Of a stretch of DNA of 64,000 nucleotides, positions 34,622 to 44,235 are shown piece after piece. Each line of letters begins with the position of its first letter. Within the stretch, counting starts at the first letter, position 1. Under the pieces are notes generated by a model. It searched no databases. It was not told where the DNA came from and saw only the letters and a program-made list of their open reading frames with translations. Source of the DNA: CAJQQK01 sp963696075 (GTDB taxonomy: Bacteria; Pseudomonadota; Alphaproteobacteria; Rhizobiales; Hyphomicrobiaceae). Position numbers and translations under genes: made by a program. Location: NCBI GenBank assembly GCA_963696075.1, contig CAVOJD010000009.1:62001-126000 (forward strand), in the 5' to 3' direction.

Positions 34622-35635
34622 ATGGATGACGAGATCGGCGAGCCGGGCACTGCCGCCGTGTCGCGCGATGCCGCCTTGTCGGGGGCTGGCGCCGGTCCGG
34701 TGGATGCGCCCGCGGTGATTGAGATCCGAGGGCTGAACAAGACCTACGGCAATGGCTTTCAGGCGCTGAAGAATGTCGACCTCGACATTCGCAAGGGCGA
34801 GATCTTCGCGCTGCTGGGTCCCAACGGGGCCGGCAAGACGACACTGATTTCGATCGTGTGCGGGATCGTCAACAAGACGGCGGGCACGGTGCGTGTCGGC
34901 GGGCATGACATCATTGACGGCTTTCGGGCTGCGCGCCGCCAGATCGGCCTGGTGCCGCAGGAGTTGGCGACGGATGCCTTCGAGACGGTCTGGAATACGG
35001 TTTCGTTCAGCCGCGGCTTGTTCGGACACGGCCGCAATCCGGCGCTTATCGCGAAGATCCTTGATGATCTTTCGCTTACGGACAAGAAGGACAGCGTGAT
35101 CATGGCGCTGTCGGGGGGCATGAAGCGGCGCGTGATGATCGCCAAGGCGCTGTCGCATGAGCCGGCGATCCTGTTTCTGGATGAGCCGACGGCGGGTGTC
35201 GATGTCGAGCTGAGGCGGGGCATGTGGGATGTCGTGCTGGGGCTGCGCGAGAAGGGTGTCACGATCATCCTCACCACTCACTACATCGCGGAGGCGGAGG
35301 AGCTGGCGGATCGTGTCGGCGTCATCAACAAGGGCGAGATCATCCTTGTCGAAGAGAAAGAGCGCCTGATGAAGCGGTTTGCACAAAAGCGACTGACGCT
35401 GACGCTGAGCGAGCGCATCGAACGGCTGCCGCCGGAGCTTGATGGTTTCGGGCTCGAGATCAAGGCGGATGGCGGGGAACTCAGCTATGCGTTCGACGTC
35501 ACGGGGGAGCGGACCGGCATCACGAAGCTCTTGAATGCGGTGCGTGATGCGGGCCTCACGTTCCATGACATCGACACGCGGCAGAATTCACTCGAGGATA
35601 TCTTCGTCGATCTGGTCGGGCAGCAGGGCTCATGA
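34622..35635 (+). CDS. ABC transporter ATP-binding protein (YadG-like)
   Basis: 337 residues. Residues about 30-260 form the ATPase, with Walker A LLGPNGAGKTT, signature LSGGMKRRV, Walker B ILFLDEPTAGVD, and the switch His in TTHYIAEAEEL. The C-terminal 70 residues are a DUF4162-like extension. It overlaps the permease gene by 4 bp (ATGA) and forms with it an ABC-2 type exporter. The N-terminal 30 residues are unconserved, so a later start is possible. The substrate is unknown. Confidence 0.92.
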   Translation: MDDEIGEPGTAAVSRDAALSGAGAGPVDAPAVIEIRGLNKTYGNGFQALKNVDLDIRKGEIFALLGPNGAGKTTLISIVCGIVNKTAGTVRVGGHDIIDGFRAARRQIGLVPQELATDAFETVWNTVSFSRGLFGHGRNPALIAKILDDLSLTDKKDSVIMALSGGMKRRVMIAKALSHEPAILFLDEPTAGVDVELRRGMWDVVLGLREKGVTIILTTHYIAEAEELADRVGVINKGEIILVEEKERLMKRFAQKRLTLTLSERIERLPPELDGFGLEIKADGGELSYAFDVTGERTGITKLLNAVRDAGLTFHDIDTRQNSLEDIFVDLVGQQGS

Positions 35636-36393
35636 ACTGGCAGGCCATACGCGCGATTTTCATTTTCGAACTGTCGCGGACGCGGCGGACGCTGATGCAG
35701 AGCATCGTCTCGCCGGTGGTGTCGACGTGTCTTTATTTCGTGGTGTTTGGGTCGGCGATCGGCTCGCGCATCGCGGAGATCGACGGCGTCGCCTACGGCG
35801 CCTTCATCGTGCCGGGGCTGATCATGCTCTCGTTGCTGACGCAGAGCGTGTCGAATGCCTCGTTCGCGATCTATTTTCCGAAGTTCATCGGGACGATCTA
35901 CGAGCTGCTCTCGGCGCCAATTGCGACGGCTGAAATACTGATCGGCTATGTCGGAGCTGCCGCGCTGAAATCGGTGGTGCTGGGGCTTATCATTCTGGCG
36001 ACGGCGTCACTTATCGTCGAAATCCGGATTGCGCATCCGGTCGTGATGCTGGTCTTTCTGGTGCTGACCGCGGTCACGTTCGCGCTGTTCGGGTTCATCA
36101 TCGGGGTGTGGGCGCGCAATTTCGAACAGCTGCAGATTGTTCCGCTGCTCATCATTACGCCGCTGACGTTTCTTGGCGGCACGTTCTATTCGATCGATAT
36201 GCTGCCATCCTTCTGGCAGACGGTGAGCCTGTTCAACCCGGTGGTTTATCTGGTGAGCGGGTTTCGCTGGAGCTTTACGGAAACTGCCGACGTGCATGTC
36301 GGGATCAGTTTCGCGATGACGCTGCTGTTCCTGGGCGTCGGGCTTGTGACGGTGTGGTGGATGTTCAAGACCGGCTACCGGATCAAGCAGTAG
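35632..36393 (+). CDS. ABC-2 type transporter permease (YadH-like)
   Basis: 253 residues with six predicted membrane helices. The pattern FIVPGLIMLSLLTQS, the long helix pairs and the FLGGTFYSIDMLP loop before the last helices are typical of ABC-2 permeases of the YadH type. It overlaps the ATPase gene and together they make an exporter, possibly for a drug, lipid or polysaccharide; the substrate cannot be inferred. It ends 16 bp before the convergent antiporter gene. Confidence 0.9.
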   Translation: MNWQAIRAIFIFELSRTRRTLMQSIVSPVVSTCLYFVVFGSAIGSRIAEIDGVAYGAFIVPGLIMLSLLTQSVSNASFAIYFPKFIGTIYELLSAPIATAEILIGYVGAAALKSVVLGLIILATASLIVEIRIAHPVVMLVFLVLTAVTFALFGFIIGVWARNFEQLQIVPLLIITPLTFLGGTFYSIDMLPSFWQTVSLFNPVVYLVSGFRWSFTETADVHVGISFAMTLLFLGVGLVTVWWMFKTGYRIKQ

Positions 36394-36409
36394 CGGGCCG
36401 GTGCGGGCA

Positions 36410-37426
36410 TCAGATTGCTGCCGGTTTCGGGAGAAGGACGAACAGGTAAGCGATGTAGCAGGCGAGCAGCAGGGTGCCTTCGAGGCGCGAGATCTGGAAG
36501 CCGGTTCGCGCGAAAAAGATCATCAGGACCGCGGCTGCGATCATCACCGGATTGTCGAAAAAGATGATGTGCTCGGGCACAGTGGTGGGCGCGATAATTG
36601 CCGTCATGCCGCCGACCGCCAGGATATTGTAGATGTTGGAGCCGAGGATATTGCCGATCGCGACGGAGGGTTGGCCTTTGAGGGCGGCGATGATGCAGGT
36701 GACGAGTTCGGGCAGCGAGGTGCCGACCGCGACGATGGTGAGGCCGATGACGGTTTCGGTGATCTGCCAGGCGCGGGCGATCTCGATGGCGCCGTCAACG
36801 AGCAGCCGGCCGCCGACGATGACGACGACGAGGCCGAGGACGGCGACGCTGATCGGTGTGGCGATGAGCAGCGTCTTGTGGGCGCGCATTTCCATCAGGG
36901 ATGGCACGTTGCCGCCTTGCGATCGCTTCTCATGATAGGCGAGTGACATTTCATAGGCGCTGGTGTGGCCATCGCCGGTATGGCCGCGCTCCTGTTGCCA
37001 GGCGTAGATCAGATACATCACGAGGAGCGCCATGAAGGTCCAGCCGACGAAGGGGTCATAAGGCAGGAGCAGTGATGTCAGGGCAAAGAGCACGGCGGTG
37101 ATCAGCACGAAGGTGCCGTCGCGGTTCAGGGCCCTTGAATCGACGGCAATTGGGGCGAGGATCGCGGTCAGGCCGAGGATCAGGAAGATGTTCGAGATAC
37201 TCGAGCCGACGAAATTGCCAATCGCAATGCCGGGCGAGCCTGTCATGGCGGCCTGAATGGAGATGACCATTTCAGGGGCCGAGGTGCCGAAGCCGACGAG
37301 TGTCAGGCCGATCAACAGGGGCGAGACGCCGAGGCGTTCGGCTGTCGTGACGGCGCCGCGTACCAGGATCTCGCCGCCCACAATGAGCAGGACAAGGCCA
37401 GCAGCGAGGCTAATATAGGCGTTCAT
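36410..37426 (-). CDS. Calcium/sodium antiporter (CaCA family, YrbG-like)
   Basis: 338 residues with about ten membrane helices in two inverted repeats. Each repeat has the CaCA ion-binding motif: GFGTSAPEMVISI in the first and AVGTSLPELVTCI in the second, with the conserved Glu that coordinates Ca2+/Na+. NFVGSSISNIFLI and NILGSNIYNILAV are the partner segments. It exchanges cations across the inner membrane. It is convergent with the ABC permease gene and lies 17 bp from the end of serB on the same strand. Confidence 0.92.
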   Translation of the reverse strand: MNAYISLAAGLVLLIVGGEILVRGAVTTAERLGVSPLLIGLTLVGFGTSAPEMVISIQAAMTGSPGIAIGNFVGSSISNIFLILGLTAILAPIAVDSRALNRDGTFVLITAVLFALTSLLLPYDPFVGWTFMALLVMYLIYAWQQERGHTGDGHTSAYEMSLAYHEKRSQGGNVPSLMEMRAHKTLLIATPISVAVLGLVVVIVGGRLLVDGAIEIARAWQITETVIGLTIVAVGTSLPELVTCIIAALKGQPSVAIGNILGSNIYNILAVGGMTAIIAPTTVPEHIIFFDNPVMIAAAVLMIFFARTGFQISRLEGTLLLACYIAYLFVLLPKPAAI

Positions 37427-37443
37427 ACGCGATCCATTTAGGC

Positions 37444-38343
37444 TTATGCGGCGGGCTGGTGAGGCAGTGTCACGATTTCGTCGTGGCGATAGCCCTGGAG
37501 GAAGAGAAGGTCACGGAGATCCCCGTGCAACACCTGGGCATCGGCGGCCGCGTTGACAAGCGGCTTGGCGCGGAAGGCGACACCGAGGCCGGCGGCCTCG
37601 ATCATGGCGAGGTCGTTGGCGCCGTCGCCGACGGCAAGGGTGGCTTCGGGCGGCAGGGCAAGTTTTGCAGTCAGCTCAAGCAGGGTTTCGCGCTTGGCTT
37701 CGCGGCCCAGAATGGGGAAGCTCGGGCGCCCGGTGAGGTGACCTGCCTCGATTTCCAGGATGTTGGCGCGGTTCTCGTCGAAGCCGACGGCGGTGGCGAT
37801 CCGGCTGGTGAAGAAGGTGAAACCGCCCGAGACCAGGACGCAATAGGCGCCGTGGTGGCGCATCGTTGCAACAAGTTCGCGGGCGCCGGGTGTAATCGTG
37901 AGGCGCTCGGTGGCGACTTTCGCCAGGGTTGCTTCATCAAGGCCCCGAAGCAGGGAGACGCGCTCGGTCAGGGCTGCTTCGAAGTCGAGTTCGCCGCGCA
38001 TGGCGCGTTCGGTAATTGCGGCGACATGGTCGCCGACGCCTGCAAATTTAGCGATTTCGTCAATACATTCTTGCCCAATGATGGTGGAATCCATGTCGGC
38101 GAGCAGGAGGCGTTTGCGACGATGCTCATCGTCAAGGACGAGATTGACGTCGAGTGGGGATTGAGCGAGCTCTGCGCGGGCCGCCAGGAGCACGGCGCCG
38201 GCTTCGGTGGCATTGAGCGCGCGGAGGCGCCATTGGTGCGCGCGGCCGGGCGCCAGCACGTCTGGGGGCCCGAAGTCGGAGAGCGCCTTGACGTCAATAT
38301 CGCCGGCGGCTGGTCCCGTGATTAGAATTACGTAGCGTGGCAT
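37444..38343 (-). CDS. serB: Phosphoserine phosphatase
   Basis: 299 residues. The C-terminal HAD domain has the DxDST nucleophile motif in LLADMDSTIIGQE, the VSGGFTFFTSRIA motif and GDGANDLAMIEAAGLG. The first 85 residues look like the small regulatory domain that precedes the catalytic domain in alphaproteobacterial SerB. It makes serine from phosphoserine, the last step of the pathway. I start at the ATG at 38343 (MPRYVILIT). It is divergent from miaA, as is common in Hyphomicrobiales. Confidence 0.93.
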   Translation of the reverse strand: MPRYVILITGPAAGDIDVKALSDFGPPDVLAPGRAHQWRLRALNATEAGAVLLAARAELAQSPLDVNLVLDDEHRRKRLLLADMDSTIIGQECIDEIAKFAGVGDHVAAITERAMRGELDFEAALTERVSLLRGLDEATLAKVATERLTITPGARELVATMRHHGAYCVLVSGGFTFFTSRIATAVGFDENRANILEIEAGHLTGRPSFPILGREAKRETLLELTAKLALPPEATLAVGDGANDLAMIEAAGLGVAFRAKPLVNAAADAQVLHGDLRDLLFLQGYRHDEIVTLPHQPAA

Positions 38344-38472
38344 CAGTGCCCGCCTCATTTGTTGGACAATGGGTCGTCGGGTTAGGACATTTGCGGTGCG
38401 GGCACAACCGGGCTCAGCACATTCTGGACGGAGGTCGAGATTTCGGGACGCACTCAGCCGGCGAAGGCCATC

Positions 38473-39372
38473 TTGATTGCAGGGCCGACGGCGTCAGGCA
38501 AGTCGGCGCTTGCGATGCAGCTTGCGGAAGCTGTGGGCGGCGTCGTGATCAATGCCGACAGTATGCAGGTCTATCGCGATCTCAATGTCCTCAGTGCGCG
38601 GCCAAGTCAGCAGGATATGTTGCGTGTTCCCCATCAGCTCTACGGTTTTGTTGGGGCAGGTGATGGGTATTCGGTCGGCCGATACGTGGCGGATGCGGCA
38701 GTGCATTACAAGGCTGCGCAGGATGCCGGGGTCGTGGCGATTTTCGTCGGCGGGACGGGACTTTATTTCAAGGCGCTATTGGAAGGGCTGTCGCCGGTGC
38801 CGGCAATCGAGCCTGCCATTCGGCAACGCTGGCGGGCGGTGGGTGAGCGCGATGGCGGGGCGGCGCTGCATGAAGCGCTCAAGGTGCGGGATGGGGAGAT
38901 GGCGCGGCGGCTGGCGCCCACGGATGTGCAGCGTCTGGTCCGGGCGCTGGAGGTGATTGAGAGCACTGGCCGCTCGCTCGATCAGTGGCAGCGCCAGCCG
39001 GGGACGCCGGTGGTTCGGGTCGAGGAGACGATCCGGCTGGTCGCCGATGTCGAGCGGGAGGCGCTCTACCGGCGGGCGGATGCGAGGTTTGCGCGGATGG
39101 TCGACGAGGGGGCGCTGTTCGAAGTGGCGCGTTTGGAGGCGATGCAACTTGATGCGTCGCTACCGATCCTGCGGGCACTCGGGGTCAGGCCGCTGATTGA
39201 CTATATCCACGGGAAGGCGTCACTGGCGGGGGCTGTGGCGCGCGCGCAAACCGATACGCGGCACTATATCAAACGGCAGCTAACATGGCTTCGACGCAAT
39301 ATGGTTGCGTGGAAAGCAGTAAATTTGTTCGATGTGGAAAGAAATGGGCTTCCGAAAGACATTTTCAACTGA
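38473..39372 (+). CDS. miaA: tRNA dimethylallyltransferase
   Basis: 299 residues from a TTG start with GAAGG five bases upstream. The P-loop GPTASGKS (residues 4-11), NADSMQVYRDL, GGTGLYFKAL and the DTRHYIKRQLTWLRRN C-terminal segment identify MiaA. It adds a dimethylallyl group to A37 of tRNAs reading UNN codons. The frame is open for about 30 codons upstream without an ATG or GTG, and a slightly longer start cannot be fully excluded. ilvB follows 75 bp downstream. Confidence 0.93.
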   Translation: MIAGPTASGKSALAMQLAEAVGGVVINADSMQVYRDLNVLSARPSQQDMLRVPHQLYGFVGAGDGYSVGRYVADAAVHYKAAQDAGVVAIFVGGTGLYFKALLEGLSPVPAIEPAIRQRWRAVGERDGGAALHEALKVRDGEMARRLAPTDVQRLVRALEVIESTGRSLDQWQRQPGTPVVRVEETIRLVADVEREALYRRADARFARMVDEGALFEVARLEAMQLDASLPILRALGVRPLIDYIHGKASLAGAVARAQTDTRHYIKRQLTWLRRNMVAWKAVNLFDVERNGLPKDIFN

Positions 39373-39447
39373 TTTGGGTTGAGTCTCCCCATCAACACGT
39401 TTACCAACGCGAGCCTCGCTGCCGCTCGGCAGGGAGCGGTTGATGTG

Positions 39448-41238
39448 ATGGACGGTACGCGGGAGACGACGATGGCGCGCAAGATGACGGGCGGCGAAAT
39501 GGTGATCCAGGCCCTGGCGGATCAGGGTGTGGAGCATGTGTTCGGCTATCCGGGCGGCGCCGTGCTGCCGATCTATGATGAATTGTTCCAGCAGGACAAA
39601 GTCCAGCACATCCTGGTGCGCCAGGAGGGGGGCGCGGTTCACGCCGCGGAGGGCTATGCGCGCTCAACCGGCAAGGTTGGTGTTGTGCTGGTGACGTCGG
39701 GGCCGGGGGCGACCAACGCGGTGACCGGGCTCACGGACGCGCTGCTCAATTCGATCCCTATCGTGTGCATCACGGGCCAGGTGCCAACCCACCTGATCGG
39801 GTCGGACGCGTTCCAGGAATGCGACACGGTCGGGATTACGCGCTCGTGCACGAAGCACAATTATCTGGTCAAAAGCACGGATGACCTGGCCAAGGTCCTG
39901 CATGAGGCGTTCTACGTCGCGCGCTCGGGGCGGCCCGGGCCGGTGGTTGTCGACATTCCCAAAGATGTGCAATTCGCGACCGGGAGCTATGTCGGGCCCT
40001 CCAATATCCAGCACAAGACCTACAAGCCGACGCTGAAGGGGCGTGATGACCGTATCCGCGAAGCCGTCGCGCTGATGGCGTCCGCCAAGAAGCCGGTATT
40101 CTACACCGGCGGCGGGATCATCAACTCCGGGCCCAAGGCCTCGCAACTGCTGCGCGAACTGGTGCGCCTGACGGGGTTCCCGATCACGTCGACGCTGATG
40201 GGGCTTGGCGCGTATCCGGCGCATGACAAGGCCTGGCTCGGCATGCTCGGCATGCACGGGACGTATGAAGCGAACATGTCGATGCATGATTGCGATGTGA
40301 TGATCGCGATCGGTTCGCGGTTCGACGACCGCATTACAGGCCGCCTCGATGCGTTCTCGCCCAATTCACGGCGCATCCATGTCGATATCGACCCCTCGTC
40401 GATCAACAAGAACGTGCGCGCGGATGTGCCCATCATCGGGGATGCGACGCAGGTTCTCGAGGACATGATCGCGATTTGGAAAGAGACGGCGCCGCAGGTC
40501 GACAAGCCGGCAATCAAGGCGTGGTGGAAACAGATCGATGTGTGGCGCGGGCGTAAGTCGCTTGCCTACAAGAACTCGCATGATTTCATCATGCCGCAGT
40601 ATGCGATCGAGCGGCTCTATCATCTGACGAAGGACCGGGACTGCTATATTTCGACGGAGGTTGGCCAGCACCAGATGTGGGCTGCGCAGTTCTACCACTT
40701 CGAGGAGCCGAACCGGTGGCTGACGTCGGGCGGGCTTGGCACCATGGGATACGGGCTGCCGGCTGCGATCGGCGCACAGATCGCGCATCCGGATTCCTTG
40801 TGCATCGACATTGCCGGTGATGCCTCGATCCTCATGAACATCCAGGAGATGTCGACGGCGATCCAGTACCGGGCGCCGGTCAAGGTGTTCATCCTCAACA
40901 ACCAGTACATGGGCATGGTGCGCCAATGGCAGCAGCTGTTGCATGGCAACCGGTTGTCGGAGACCTACACGGAGGCGCTGCCGGACTTTGTAAAGCTGGC
41001 GGAGGCGTACGGCGGCAAGGGCATCTTCTGCGACAAGCCCGATGAACTCGATGGCGCGATCGAAGAGATGATCGCCTACGACGGACCAGTGATTTTCGAT
41101 TGCCGGGTCGCCAATCTGGCGAACTGCTTCCCGATGATCCCATCGGGCAAGGCGCACAATGAGATGCTGCTCGGGGAGGATGTCTCCGAGGAGGAGATTG
41201 CAACCGCGATCGGCGCCGAAGGCAAGACGCTGGTTTAA
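39448..41238 (+). CDS. ilvB: Acetolactate synthase large subunit (biosynthetic)
   Basis: 596 residues with the three domains of acetohydroxyacid synthase. The ThDP glutamate lies in VRQEGGAVHAAEGYAR, the FAD domain follows, and the metal-binding IAGDASILMNIQEMS completes the site, with the IlvB-type C-terminal tail. It condenses pyruvate units for valine, leucine and isoleucine synthesis. The regulatory subunit ilvH lies downstream, with a GST gene between. GGGAGCGG precedes the ATG; the frame is open back to 39379. Confidence 0.94.
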   Translation: MDGTRETTMARKMTGGEMVIQALADQGVEHVFGYPGGAVLPIYDELFQQDKVQHILVRQEGGAVHAAEGYARSTGKVGVVLVTSGPGATNAVTGLTDALLNSIPIVCITGQVPTHLIGSDAFQECDTVGITRSCTKHNYLVKSTDDLAKVLHEAFYVARSGRPGPVVVDIPKDVQFATGSYVGPSNIQHKTYKPTLKGRDDRIREAVALMASAKKPVFYTGGGIINSGPKASQLLRELVRLTGFPITSTLMGLGAYPAHDKAWLGMLGMHGTYEANMSMHDCDVMIAIGSRFDDRITGRLDAFSPNSRRIHVDIDPSSINKNVRADVPIIGDATQVLEDMIAIWKETAPQVDKPAIKAWWKQIDVWRGRKSLAYKNSHDFIMPQYAIERLYHLTKDRDCYISTEVGQHQMWAAQFYHFEEPNRWLTSGGLGTMGYGLPAAIGAQIAHPDSLCIDIAGDASILMNIQEMSTAIQYRAPVKVFILNNQYMGMVRQWQQLLHGNRLSETYTEALPDFVKLAEAYGGKGIFCDKPDELDGAIEEMIAYDGPVIFDCRVANLANCFPMIPSGKAHNEMLLGEDVSEEEIATAIGAEGKTLV

Positions 41239-41290
41239 GCGTACCGAGCTTTTCACCGGCACTTTGCGTGCCGCGCCGGGGTTTGCCGTC

Positions 41291-41983
41291 ATGCGTCTGG
41301 TGATTGGGAACAAGTGCTATTCGTCGTGGTCACTCAGGCCATGGCTGGCCATGCGCGCGCTTGATATCGCGTTCGAAGAACAACTGATCCCATTCGGAGA
41401 GCCTGGCTTCAAGGAAACGGTGATGGCGTTGTCGGCGGCCGGACAGGTGCCGGTTCTGGTCGATGGTGAAGTCACGGTCTGGGAGAGCCTCGCGATCATC
41501 GAGTATCTTGCCGACCGGTTTCCGAAGGCCGGTGTGTGGCCGTCGGATCTGGCGGCGCGGGCGCATGCGCGGGCGATCTCGGCGGAGATGCATGCCGGCT
41601 TCGCGGCCTTGCGGGCCGCGTGCCCGATGAACCTTGGCAAAAGGTTCTCGCGTCGTGAGCGCGGTGCGGACGTGGCGCGGGATGTGGACCGAGCTGTCGC
41701 GCTCTGGCGTGAGGCCCGCGATCGCTTTCAGGACTGTGCGGCCGGTCCGTTTTTGTATGGGGCGTTCACGGGAGCGGATGCAATGTATGCACCGCTGATC
41801 AGCCGTCTTGATACGTACGCGATCGATGTGCCGGGGGACGTTCGTCCTTACGTCGAGGCGGTCCTTTCGCATGCTGCCTTCGTCGCGTGGCGGGAGGCGG
41901 CGTTGGCGGAACCGTGGGTTGAAACAAACGAAGAAGTTGATGAGCCGGCGCTGGAGAACCTGCGCCCTGGCGTCAGTGCCTGA
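41291..41983 (+). CDS. Glutathione S-transferase family protein
   Basis: 230 residues. The N-terminal thioredoxin-like domain has NKCYSSWSLRPWLAMRAL, with the likely catalytic Ser/Cys region, and AAGQVPVLVDGEVTVWESLAI, the cis-Pro and Glu-Ser glutathione-binding motif. The helical C-terminal domain begins near residue 85. It conjugates or reduces substrates using glutathione; the specific role is unknown. It is inserted between ilvB and ilvH with only 26 bp to ilvH, so it probably shares their transcript. Confidence 0.88.
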   Translation: MRLVIGNKCYSSWSLRPWLAMRALDIAFEEQLIPFGEPGFKETVMALSAAGQVPVLVDGEVTVWESLAIIEYLADRFPKAGVWPSDLAARAHARAISAEMHAGFAALRAACPMNLGKRFSRRERGADVARDVDRAVALWREARDRFQDCAAGPFLYGAFTGADAMYAPLISRLDTYAIDVPGDVRPYVEAVLSHAAFVAWREAALAEPWVETNEEVDEPALENLRPGVSA

Positions 41984-42009
41984 AGCCGCAGTCCTGGAGA
42001 CGTGAAAGC

Positions 42010-42552
42010 ATGCCCAATACCCAATCCCACTATCCCGATCCGATCAGCAACCAGGAGACGGTTTCGCGCACGCTTTCGGTGATCGTCGACAACGAGCCGG
42101 GAGTGCTGGCGCGGGTGATCGGTCTGTTTTCAGGGCGGGGTTATAATATCGACTCGCTCACCGTGACCGAGACGGAACACGAAAAGCATGTCTCGCGCAT
42201 TACCATCATCACGCGCGGGACGCCGAGCGTCATCGAGCAGATCAAGCATCAGCTCGAGCGCATGGTGCCGGTGCATCGGGTGATGGACCTGACGCTTGAA
42301 GGCGAGTCGCTCGAGCGTGAGCTGGCGCTGATCAAGGTCGTCGGACACGGCGAGAACCGCATTGAATCGCTGAGGCTTGCCGAGATCTTCCGCGCGGAAG
42401 TGATCGATGCGTCGACGGGGCACTTCGTGTTCCAGCTGACCGGGCGGTCGGTCGATGTGGACCGGTTCATTTCGCTGATGACGGAACTGGGTCTTGCCGA
42501 AGTCTCGCGGACGGGCATTGCCGCGATTGCGCGGGGACCCGACGTTTTGTGA
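42010..42552 (+). CDS. ilvH: Acetolactate synthase small regulatory subunit
   Basis: 180 residues. The N-terminal ACT domain begins SRTLSVIVDNEPGVLARVIGLFSGRGYNID, split by the well-known valine-binding loop, and the C-terminal domain has GHFVFQLTG and LAEVSRTGIAAIARG. It activates the IlvB subunit and confers valine feedback inhibition. It belongs with ilvB, 52 bp beyond which a GST gene lies. It converges with the solute-binding protein gene on the opposite strand. Confidence 0.95.
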   Translation: MPNTQSHYPDPISNQETVSRTLSVIVDNEPGVLARVIGLFSGRGYNIDSLTVTETEHEKHVSRITIITRGTPSVIEQIKHQLERMVPVHRVMDLTLEGESLERELALIKVVGHGENRIESLRLAEIFRAEVIDASTGHFVFQLTGRSVDVDRFISLMTELGLAEVSRTGIAAIARGPDVL

Positions 42553-42615
42553 GGCAACGAGGGAGTTGCCGTCGCTGATTGGACGTTGTGCGCCCGCGTT
42601 CGTGCGCGCGGCCGG

Positions 42616-44235
42616 TCAGTCAGTGGTTTTCGGGGGGGCGGGGCGCGGTGTGATCTTTGCGTTCTTGAGCTTCGGCGTATTGGAGATGTCGACGGGAACG
42701 TCGACGCCATCGCGCATCGCGTAGATCAGCGTCTGGACATGGAGGGGGACGTAGATGCGCTCGGCTGCCAGCCCAATCCAGACTTCGCGGATCAAGCGTT
42801 GACGCTGCCCGGCGCCGATGAGCGTCGAGAGGGCCTCGATCTTGGCGTCGAGGTCGGGGTTGGCGAACGATGTGCCGTTCCAGGTGCCCAGATTGGCGGT
42901 CCTGGAGTGCACGAGGTTCAGGAAAATGTAGGCGCTGTCAAAGGTCGGGACGCCCCAGCCGAGCAGATAGAACTGCGACCGGCCGCTGCGCACGCGGTTG
43001 AAATGCTCCGTCTTCGGGCGCAGGCGCGGGGTCACTTCAAGGCCGATTTCAGCCAGTTGGGCGGCGACCGCGGCGCAGATCGCGGTGTCGTTGACGTAGC
43101 GGTCTTCGGGGCAGTCGAGGTCGAGTCGCGGTGCGGCCCCGTGGCCGGTGGCCTCGATCAAGCCGCGCGCCTTTTCGATATCGCGGGCGGGCAACTGGTC
43201 GAGGTCGGCGGGGAAACCGTTGATGCGGGGCGGGGCGAGGACGGCGGTCGGGATGGACTGGCCGAACATGACGTTGCGCTGGATCGCAAGGCGGTCGATG
43301 GTCAGTGAAATGGCCTCACGGGCGCGCGGGTCGGCGAGCAGGTTGGGTTGCTCGCCATAGGTTGGCTGAACCGACAGGCCAAGGAAGATGACGCGGTTTT
43401 CCGGGCCGATGCGCAGTTTCACGCCCGGCGTCTGGCGCAGGTTGGCGAGCGCGGTGGCGGGGATATCCTGAAGGAAATCCACGGCGCCGGAGCGCATGGC
43501 CGCGAGGCGGGCCTCGGCGCTGGGCTCGGGTTTGTAGTCGATCGCGGCAGGTGCGGTGATCGCGCCGGGTTCCTGCCCGGCAAACCCCCAATAGGATGAA
43601 TTGCGGACTAGCCGGGTCAAGGTGCCGGGTTGGCGCTCGGCGAGGCGGTAGGGGCCGGTGCCGTTGGCATGGGTTGCCGCGTAGCCTTGTTCGCCGGCGA
43701 TGTAATCGAGAGGTTTTTCCGCGCCGTGTGCTGCGGCCCAGGCCTGGCTCATGATGAAGATGTCGGTGAGCTGGATCGGCAGGAGGGGATCGCGCACGCG
43801 CGTGGTGATCTGGACGCGGTCTGGCGCTAACGCGGTGATGGTGGCGATGGCCTTGAGGCGGCTTGCGAGGTCGGAGGTCGGTGCGCGCGCCCGCTCAAGG
43901 GAGAAGACGACGTCGGCGGCTGTCAGGGGGGTGCCGTCCTGGAAGGTGACGTTGCGGCGCAGATCGAAGTGCCAGATGAGCGGATCGTTGGCCTGGCGCC
44001 AGCCGACGGCGAGGGCGGGGACAAGTTGGCCGGTGTGGTCGCGGACGATCAGGGGCTCGTAGATGTGGTGGTTGAGGGCGTGGGTGGTGCCCTCGTTGAC
44101 GGCGTGCGGGTCGAGGGTGAGGGCGTCGCTGGCGCGCATCCACACGAAGGGGCGCTCTGTGCCGACGGCTGTGGCACTGGCCGAGAGGGAGGCCCAGATG
44201 CCAAGGGCCAGCGCCCAAGTCGACCATTTGCCCAT
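42616..44235 (-). CDS. ABC transporter substrate-binding protein, family 5 (peptide/nickel type)
   Basis: 539 residues starting MGKWSTWALALGIWASLS, a signal peptide with cleavage near ATA-VG. The mature part is a SBP_bac_5 (DppA/OppA-like) domain: the DPHAVNEGTTHALNHHIYE segment and the PGVKLRIGPENRVIFLGLS and REAISLTIDR segments. It would bind oligopeptides or similar solutes in the periplasm. No permease or ATPase genes for it are nearby, so it is an orphan and may serve a distant transporter. The frame extends upstream to 44433 without signal-peptide sense. Confidence 0.88.
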   Translation of the reverse strand: MGKWSTWALALGIWASLSASATAVGTERPFVWMRASDALTLDPHAVNEGTTHALNHHIYEPLIVRDHTGQLVPALAVGWRQANDPLIWHFDLRRNVTFQDGTPLTAADVVFSLERARAPTSDLASRLKAIATITALAPDRVQITTRVRDPLLPIQLTDIFIMSQAWAAAHGAEKPLDYIAGEQGYAATHANGTGPYRLAERQPGTLTRLVRNSSYWGFAGQEPGAITAPAAIDYKPEPSAEARLAAMRSGAVDFLQDIPATALANLRQTPGVKLRIGPENRVIFLGLSVQPTYGEQPNLLADPRAREAISLTIDRLAIQRNVMFGQSIPTAVLAPPRINGFPADLDQLPARDIEKARGLIEATGHGAAPRLDLDCPEDRYVNDTAICAAVAAQLAEIGLEVTPRLRPKTEHFNRVRSGRSQFYLLGWGVPTFDSAYIFLNLVHSRTANLGTWNGTSFANPDLDAKIEALSTLIGAGQRQRLIREVWIGLAAERIYVPLHVQTLIYAMRDGVDVPVDISNTPKLKNAKITPRPAPPKTTD

